A stretch of DNA of 25,963 nucleotides from Acidobacteria bacterium CG_4_9_14_3_um_filter_49_7 (GTDB lineage Bacteria > Acidobacteriota > Holophagae > Thermotomaculales > Thermotomaculaceae): the NCBI GenBank assembly GCA_002789615.1, contig PFTO01000181.1, positions 1-25,963 of the forward strand, given 5' to 3'. The notes under the pieces were generated by a model, which searched no databases, was not told where the DNA came from, and was given only the letters and a program-made list of their open reading frames with translations. Of the stretch, positions 21,697-25,963 are shown one piece after another. The translations under genes were made by a program, and so were the position numbers. The number at the start of each line of letters is the position of its first letter. Position 1 is the first letter of the stretch.

Positions 21697-23311
21697 CTAC
21701 CACCACCCCTTTGTAATCATACGGTCCCCGCTCAAGGACCGGTTGCCCTACAAAATTCAGGGTCGGCGGAGGGGACGGTACCGTCCATTCAAGAGTTGCG
21801 GCACCCCATGGATTCCTACCGGCAGGTTTCCCCTTCTTCATTGCGGAAAAAAGATTGTAGAACATGATGATAAGGCCAACAACCAGGACCCAGGACCCCA
21901 CTGTAGAAATCACCTGGGCGTTTTGATACTGGGGCAGGTAATCATAGTAACGCCGCGGCATACCCTCTAAACCCATGATCAGCATCGGGAAATATAACGC
22001 ATTAAAGCCCACAAAGATGATGGCCCATGCCAGAAACGCCCTCCCCCGGTTGTACATGCGTCCGAACATTTTCGGCCACCAGTAGTGCATGGCACCAAAC
22101 ATCCCCATCATTGTTCCACCGAAAATCGTGTAGTGGAAATGACCCACCACGAAATAGGTATCGTGAACATGAATATCGGTGCCGGCAGAACCCAGCACGA
22201 GGCCGGTGAGTCCACCGATGGAAAACTCAAAAATAAAAGCCAACGCGAACAAAAGTGGCGCTTCCACCTGGATGGAGCCCTTATACAGCGTGGCTACCCA
22301 GTTGAAAACTTTGATGGCGGATGGAATGGCCACAATGAACGTAAGAAATGAGAAGATCATTACCGCAGTATCGCTCATGCCGCTGGTGAACATGTGGTGA
22401 GCCCAGACAAGAGATCCCGCAAATGCGATCATCAGAGACGATACCGCAATGGCTTTGTAACCGAAAATATGTTTTCGTGCAAAGGTGGGGATAATCTCAG
22501 TTACGACCCCCATGGCGGGAAGAACCATGATGTACACAGCCGGATGAGAATAGATCCAGAACAAGTGCTGGTACATAAGAGGGTCCCCGCCTTTGGCGGG
22601 ATCAAAGAGTCCGACACCAATCACCCGTTCGAGAACAATCAACGCAACAGTAATGCCCAGAATCGGCGTTGCCAACACCTGGATCCACGCGGTGGCATAT
22701 AGTGACCACACAAACAGAGGCAACTTGGTCCAGCTCATGCCCGGCATGCGAAGCCGGTGAATGGTTGTCAGAAAGTTGAGCCCGGTAAGGATAGATGAGA
22801 AGCCCATGATGAACACGCCTATGGCCGCCACCGTCACATTGGAGGTCGTGAACTCGCTGAATGGTACATAGAATGTCCAACCGGTGTCCGGTGGGCCCTG
22901 CCCTGTTATCATGGAAACGACGATAACCGCGATACCGATGATGTACAGCCACCATGACAAGAGGTTCAGTCGTGGAAATGCCACATCCTCTGCCCCGATC
23001 ATAATTGGCAGGAAAATATTTCCGAAGGCCGCCGGGATTGACGGGATGACCACCGTAAAAATCATAATCACTCCGTGAAGAGTGAAGAATACGTTGTACG
23101 TCTCAGCCCCGACAATCGTTTCACCCGGTGCGATCAATTCCAGTCGCATCAGGAGCCCCAGTACCACTCCGATGCCGAACATGGTCAGTATGGTCCAGAA
23201 ATAAAGGAGACCAATTCGTTTGTGATCCGTAGAAAAAATCCATGAAAAAATCCCGGACCCTCTGGATTTGTCCTGAAGAAAAGAAACCGGCTGGGATGCT
23301 GTGCTTGCCAT
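21689..23311 (-). CDS. coxA: Cytochrome c oxidase subunit I, A2-type
   Basis: This is the catalytic heme-copper subunit of 540 residues with twelve membrane helices. Ligands: heme a by H79 (TLHGVIMIF) and H393, heme a3 by H391 (VVGHFHYT), CuB by H256, H305 and H306 (WAHHMFT), with the cross-linked tyrosine Y260. The helix VI motif reads Y-S-H-P-A-V-Y (254-260). It lacks the Glu of the common HPEVY form and has the Tyr-Ser pair that defines A2-type proton-pumping oxidases, such as the Rhodothermus and Thermus caa3 enzymes. The ATG at 23311 has GGAG 5 nt upstream, 2 nt after the SCO stop. It acts in the inner membrane with CoxB, CoxC and CoxD. Confidence 0.97.
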   Translation of the reverse strand: MASTASQPVSFLQDKSRGSGIFSWIFSTDHKRIGLLYFWTILTMFGIGVVLGLLMRLELIAPGETIVGAETYNVFFTLHGVIMIFTVVIPSIPAAFGNIFLPIMIGAEDVAFPRLNLLSWWLYIIGIAVIVVSMITGQGPPDTGWTFYVPFSEFTTSNVTVAAIGVFIMGFSSILTGLNFLTTIHRLRMPGMSWTKLPLFVWSLYATAWIQVLATPILGITVALIVLERVIGVGLFDPAKGGDPLMYQHLFWIYSHPAVYIMVLPAMGVVTEIIPTFARKHIFGYKAIAVSSLMIAFAGSLVWAHHMFTSGMSDTAVMIFSFLTFIVAIPSAIKVFNWVATLYKGSIQVEAPLLFALAFIFEFSIGGLTGLVLGSAGTDIHVHDTYFVVGHFHYTIFGGTMMGMFGAMHYWWPKMFGRMYNRGRAFLAWAIIFVGFNALYFPMLIMGLEGMPRRYYDYLPQYQNAQVISTVGSWVLVVGLIIMFYNLFSAMKKGKPAGRNPWGAATLEWTVPSPPPTLNFVGQPVLERGPYDYKGVVVDE

Positions 23312-23313
23312 AA

Positions 23314-24273
23314 TTACTCCTTATTCAGCTTCTTTCTTCCGCCCAATACAAGCATGAGAAAGATAAGCACCGCAAAAATAAGAATGATAGAACCGGCAAC
23401 CCGGGTCATCTGGAAGACATATTTTTTCCCCTTTGGGTCATAGCTGAAACAGTAAGACACGATACGCTTGACCGACAAACCGCTTCTTCCTTCAGAGGCC
23501 TCTGTGAGCGCCATTGTGACATCGAAGGGCAAAAAAGAACTTCCATAAATGTAGCGGCTGATCTTCCCATCCTGAGTGACCGCTAAAATCACTACCGGAT
23601 GGATAAAGTCGTTTCCTTTCCTTTGGAAATGAAAACCGATGGAATTCATGAAGGTGTCAATTGTTGCCTTATCCGCAGTTAGAAAATGCCAGGCGTCCTC
23701 GGGAAACTTATGATTCATGGCAGCCATATAGTTAGCTTTCTTCTGTCTTGCCACCTCAGGCGTGTCGTTTTCATCAAAACTGATGGACAACACCTGATAG
23801 TCTTTTCCCGGCTTCATTTTAACGCGGGGCAGAACAGCAGCTACCGCACTCTGCAGGATCTGACACACATTGGGACAGGTATAATAAATGGGCACGATCA
23901 AAGTAGGCAGGTGGATCATGTCCTTCAGCGCCTTTTCGCTTCCATCCTCCATTCGAAATACCAGATTCATCGGTATGGTGGTGGATAACTTCTCGTCCAC
24001 ACCAATCAGCTTTTTCTCCTCCGCAGTAGCTTGATGATGAACATGTTTATGGCCTGTTGCGTCCATCATGTTCATATCATGGGAACCATGATCCTTCATC
24101 TTGTCCATATTGTTGCCGGTTTTGGTCGGCGCGCTCTGGTCCATTGTCATACCTTCATTGTGGCTCACTTTCTTTGGCTCAGCTTTGGAGTTATCGCTAT
24201 GAACAGCATTCTGCGTCATGGCAACGCCGGCAAAAACCAGAAATACCATTGCTATGATTTGTTTCTTCATCAT
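23314..24273 (-). CDS. SCO1/SenC family copper chaperone, His/Met-rich
   Basis: SCO proteins deliver copper to, or reduce, the CuA site of oxidase subunit II. The 319-residue protein has a signal peptide (MKKQIIAMVFLVFAGVAMT) and a region of about 60 residues rich in His, Met, Asp and Lys (MDKMKDHGSHDMNMMDATGH and following). It then has a thioredoxin-fold domain with the copper cysteines C133 and C137 (TCPNVC) and the distal His H225 (FIHPVVIL). The C-terminus has an extra membrane helix (about 291-312, SIILIFAVLIFLMLVLGG), so the protein is probably held in the inner membrane facing the periplasm. It starts 3 nt after the cytochrome c stop (ATG at 24273 or 24270) and directly precedes coxA, as expected for an assembly factor. 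Confidence 0.92.
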   Translation of the reverse strand: MMKKQIIAMVFLVFAGVAMTQNAVHSDNSKAEPKKVSHNEGMTMDQSAPTKTGNNMDKMKDHGSHDMNMMDATGHKHVHHQATAEEKKLIGVDEKLSTTIPMNLVFRMEDGSEKALKDMIHLPTLIVPIYYTCPNVCQILQSAVAAVLPRVKMKPGKDYQVLSISFDENDTPEVARQKKANYMAAMNHKFPEDAWHFLTADKATIDTFMNSIGFHFQRKGNDFIHPVVILAVTQDGKISRYIYGSSFLPFDVTMALTEASEGRSGLSVKRIVSYCFSYDPKGKKYVFQMTRVAGSIILIFAVLIFLMLVLGGRKKLNKE

Positions 24274-24276
24274 AAG

Positions 24277-24579
24277 TCATAGGGTCGCGATATATATTGC
24301 CAACGCTTTCAGCTCAACGTCGGAATATTTTGCCAGATTGCGCTTCATAATGCCCTTTTTCGTTCCACCATAACTACCATCCAGATAGCCTTTCATCTTT
24401 TTGTATAGGGTCTTTTCCTTCTGGCCCTTCAGTGGAGCGCCCACCCCGAGTGCTGATTTAGTTCCATCTGTCCCATGACAGGCCACACACTTTTTGTAGA
24501 GGTCTTTGCCATTGACGGCAAAGGCGGACATAGCGAAAATCATGAACAAAACGAAGATGAACCCTCTCAAACTTTTCAT
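24277..24579 (-). CDS. Small class I c-type cytochrome
   Basis: The product has 100 residues: a signal peptide (MKSLRGFIFVLFMIFAMSAFA) and a single cytochrome c domain. Heme attachment is C-V-A-C-H near residue 32-36, followed by GTDGTKSALGVGAPLKGQ. The likely axial methionine is in KKGIMKRNLAKYSD, and the final helix (ELKALAIYIATL) is the usual c553/c5-like ending. It is soluble and periplasmic, and plausibly carries electrons to the fused heme domains of CoxB. It is the first gene of the oxidase operon, with GAGGAG 6 nt before the ATG and a good promoter upstream. Confidence 0.92.
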   Translation of the reverse strand: MKSLRGFIFVLFMIFAMSAFAVNGKDLYKKCVACHGTDGTKSALGVGAPLKGQKEKTLYKKMKGYLDGSYGGTKKGIMKRNLAKYSDVELKALAIYIATL

Positions 24580-24615
24580 TAAAAACTCCTCTTTGTAAAA
24601 TTTACTTGGCAGTCA

Positions 24616-24644
24616 ATCCTACAATGGATAACTATTGCAGTCAA
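24616..24644 (-). promoter_or_regulatory. Promoter of the cytochrome/oxidase operon
   Basis: On the minus strand TTGACT (24639-24644), a 17-nt spacer and TAGGAT (24616-24621) form a sigma70-type promoter. Transcription would start near 24609, about 30 nt before the cytochrome c ATG. A 15-bp word lies 10 nt upstream of the -35. Confidence 0.6.
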
Positions 24645-24654
24645 GGGTCCTCCA

Positions 24655-24669
24655 CTGGCATTACCCCAT
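24655..24669 (-). promoter_or_regulatory. 15-bp operator-like word, copy 1
   Basis: CTGGCATTACCCCAT on the plus strand; on the minus strand it reads ATGGGGTAATGCCAG, ending 10 nt before the oxidase-operon -35. It is an exact match to copy 2 at 24727-24741 in the opposite orientation. Confidence 0.55.
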
Positions 24670-24726
24670 TTTTTTGAATAGCGTCACATAACACATTGAC
24701 ATGAGAGCAAGAAGGAGGCTGAAATT

Positions 24727-24741
24727 ATGGGGTAATGCCAG
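24727..24741 (+). promoter_or_regulatory. 15-bp operator-like word, copy 2
   Basis: ATGGGGTAATGCCAG on the plus strand, ending 13 nt before the -35 of the promoter at 24755-24783. It is the exact inverted copy of 24655-24669, with 57 nt between the two. Confidence 0.55.
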
Positions 24742-24754
24742 AAAGACCATTTCC

Positions 24755-24783
24755 TTGACAAAGTTTGATACAAAGCAGACAAT
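24755..24783 (+). promoter_or_regulatory. Promoter of the exported repeat protein
   Basis: A perfect -35 TTGACA (24755-24760), a 17-nt spacer and GACAAT (24778-24783, 4 of 6) lie about 30 nt before the ATG at 24816. Confidence 0.55.
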
Positions 24784-24815
24784 AGGGATAAATTTTCATT
24801 TGAAGGAGTGTTCTC

Positions 24816-25963
24816 ATGAAACGTGCGTTATTCATTTCCCTTTTATTCATGTCTGGTATTTGGGGAATTTCCCAGGAGTATTTCCTCGTTAATCACATTG
24901 CTGAAGAAGGGTGGACCACCACCATTACGGTGTACAATGACGGCATTGCGGACCAGACCGTCACGCTCCACTACTGGCATGCAACTGGAGAAGCGGAGAC
25001 TACATTCAGCGATCTTGTTATTCCGGCTGACGGCGCAGCCACCTTTGACAATACCCTGTTCGGATATGACGGCGTGGCCGAAATTGAGGCACAACCGGAT
25101 TCCCCAGTGCGGGTGAAACTATCCTACCAATATGGTTCATCCCACTCTCTTGCGGAATTTATGCTGCCGAAGAATAGCAGTCCCGGGGGCACATTTAAAA
25201 GAACCTGGGTTATCCCCAATCCGTATCTTTCCCATATGGACTGGCTGGGTTTTGCTATCGCCAATTTCAATACCGGCAATGCCCATGTTGTCCTTACCGC
25301 CTACAAAGATGGTACTGAGGTGGACAACGTGGGCATTGATGTACTGCCAAACGGCAAGTATGTGGATGTCAGCTCCGGTTTCTTTTCGGGACTCAACTAC
25401 GCGGACATTGACATGGTCACGATAGATTCAGATATCACCATTCCGGATCCCGTCGCCATCATCGGGAATACTGAACAGGACCGGCACCTGTTCTTCCTCG
25501 GGGCTGGTTTCCAAAGGCTTTGGGCCTTCACCAGGTCTTACACAGTCCCCCACGTGGCCGAATCCAACTGGCACACTACGATCACGGCTATCAACGCCTC
25601 GGACGCGGCAGAAACGGTTACGTTGAACAGCTGGCACAGTAACGGGTCAGCTGACCAGGTAGACGTGTTGTTCCCAGTTCCCGCCCACGGTTCCCTTGTC
25701 CTGTCAGCGGGAACGCACTTCGATTACGAAGGGACCGCCACCGTGACAGCCAACACTACGGTACGGGTCAAACTCAGCTATCAATACCAGGATTCTCTGT
25801 CCATCAGTGATTTTGTTCTGGACCAGACAATCGGCACAGAATGGATTCTCCCCAACTCTGTCCACAACTGGTTCCAGTGGTTCGGGATTGCCGTGGCCAA
25901 TTCCAATGATTCGGAAGTTGCCATTGCCCTTGACGCGTACAAGGATGGTGTACTTCTTGGCAC
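24816..25963 (+). CDS. Exported protein with a duplicated ~219-residue beta module (3' end outside)
   Basis: The frame is open from the ATG at 24816 (AGGAG upstream) to the window end, 382 codons without a stop. A signal peptide (MKRALFISLLFMSGIWGIS) is followed by a module that appears twice. W33-TTTITVYN aligns with W252-HTTITAIN. Other pairs are TVTLHYWH with TVTLNSWH, VRVKLSYQYGSS with VRVKLSYQYQDS, LAEFML with ISDFVL, WVIPN with WILPN, WLGFAIAN with WFGIAVAN, and LTAYKDG with LDAYKDG. The period is 219 residues and at least two modules exist. The composition is strand-forming, rich in T, V, D, N and G, with no cysteine-heme or enzyme motif. It is probably a surface or secreted protein. 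I do not recognise the family. It is divergent from the oxidase operon and may share its regulator. Confidence 0.8.
   Translation, partial: MKRALFISLLFMSGIWGISQEYFLVNHIAEEGWTTTITVYNDGIADQTVTLHYWHATGEAETTFSDLVIPADGAATFDNTLFGYDGVAEIEAQPDSPVRVKLSYQYGSSHSLAEFMLPKNSSPGGTFKRTWVIPNPYLSHMDWLGFAIANFNTGNAHVVLTAYKDGTEVDNVGIDVLPNGKYVDVSSGFFSGLNYADIDMVTIDSDITIPDPVAIIGNTEQDRHLFFLGAGFQRLWAFTRSYTVPHVAESNWHTTITAINASDAAETVTLNSWHSNGSADQVDVLFPVPAHGSLVLSAGTHFDYEGTATVTANTTVRVKLSYQYQDSLSISDFVLDQTIGTEWILPNSVHNWFQWFGIAVANSNDSEVAIALDAYKDGVLLG

Noticed and set aside
24655..24741. The 15-bp inverted repeat as a transcription terminator or mRNA hairpin
   Set aside because: The arms are 57 nt apart, lack a T run, and lie between two divergent promoters, outside both transcripts.

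Overview
The window looks like chromosomal DNA from a Gram-negative, aerobically respiring bacterium. The evidence is two outer-membrane beta-barrel proteins, an aa3/caa3-type cytochrome oxidase operon, and ordinary housekeeping genes (rpsA, ddl, rsmG, hslO, tRNA-Thr). Base composition is moderate and no phage, plasmid, insertion sequence or CRISPR is visible. The phylum cannot be fixed by reading alone. The mix of a KamA/ATP-grasp cluster, a zinc-ribbon FHA protein and an A2-type oxidase would fit Acidobacteriota or a delta-proteobacteria-like lineage, but that is a guess.

Layout, minus strand unless stated. (1) 1-849: a decayed or mis-sequenced crcB/DUF190 pair followed by the N-terminus of an MFS transporter. 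The pair carries three frameshifts, at least two of them at G runs. (2) 929-6683: a compact four-gene cluster transcribed kamA (lysine 2,3-aminomutase) -> GNAT/acetylpolyamine-amidohydrolase-like fusion -> ATP-grasp ligase -> ATP-grasp/GNAT fusion, with its own promoter. This is the best candidate for an undescribed system: it looks like a pathway that makes beta-lysine, acetylates it, ligates it and deacetylates it. (3) 7136-9702: two predicted outer-membrane barrels and a membrane-anchored TPR protein. (4) 9921-14492: nupC, a purine nucleoside phosphorylase, cdd, a zinc-ribbon FHA protein, ddl and rsmG. The last five genes are chained by four successive 4-nt start/stop overlaps. (5) 14493-16593: a divergent promoter region in which rpsA (+) and nupC (-) appear to share one palindromic -35 hexamer, then rpsA with a strong intrinsic terminator. 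(6) 16604-18229: a response regulator fused by one frameshift to a histidine-kinase DHp-like segment without an ATPase domain, then hslO (Hsp33). (7) 18463-18538 (+): tRNA-Thr(TGT). (8) 18652-24579: respiratory operon running cytochrome c, SCO copper chaperone, coxA, coxC, coxD, diheme coxB, then a UUCG hairpin terminator and ctaB. (9) 24816-end (+): an exported protein built of a duplicated module of about 219 residues, running off the window.

The cytochrome operon and the exported-protein gene are divergent. The same 15-bp word lies just upstream of each -35, in the same orientation relative to each promoter, which suggests one regulator serves both. Overall the window joins core functions (translation, nucleoside salvage, cell-wall precursor, redox chaperone, terminal oxidase) with one unusual amino-acid modification and ligation cluster.
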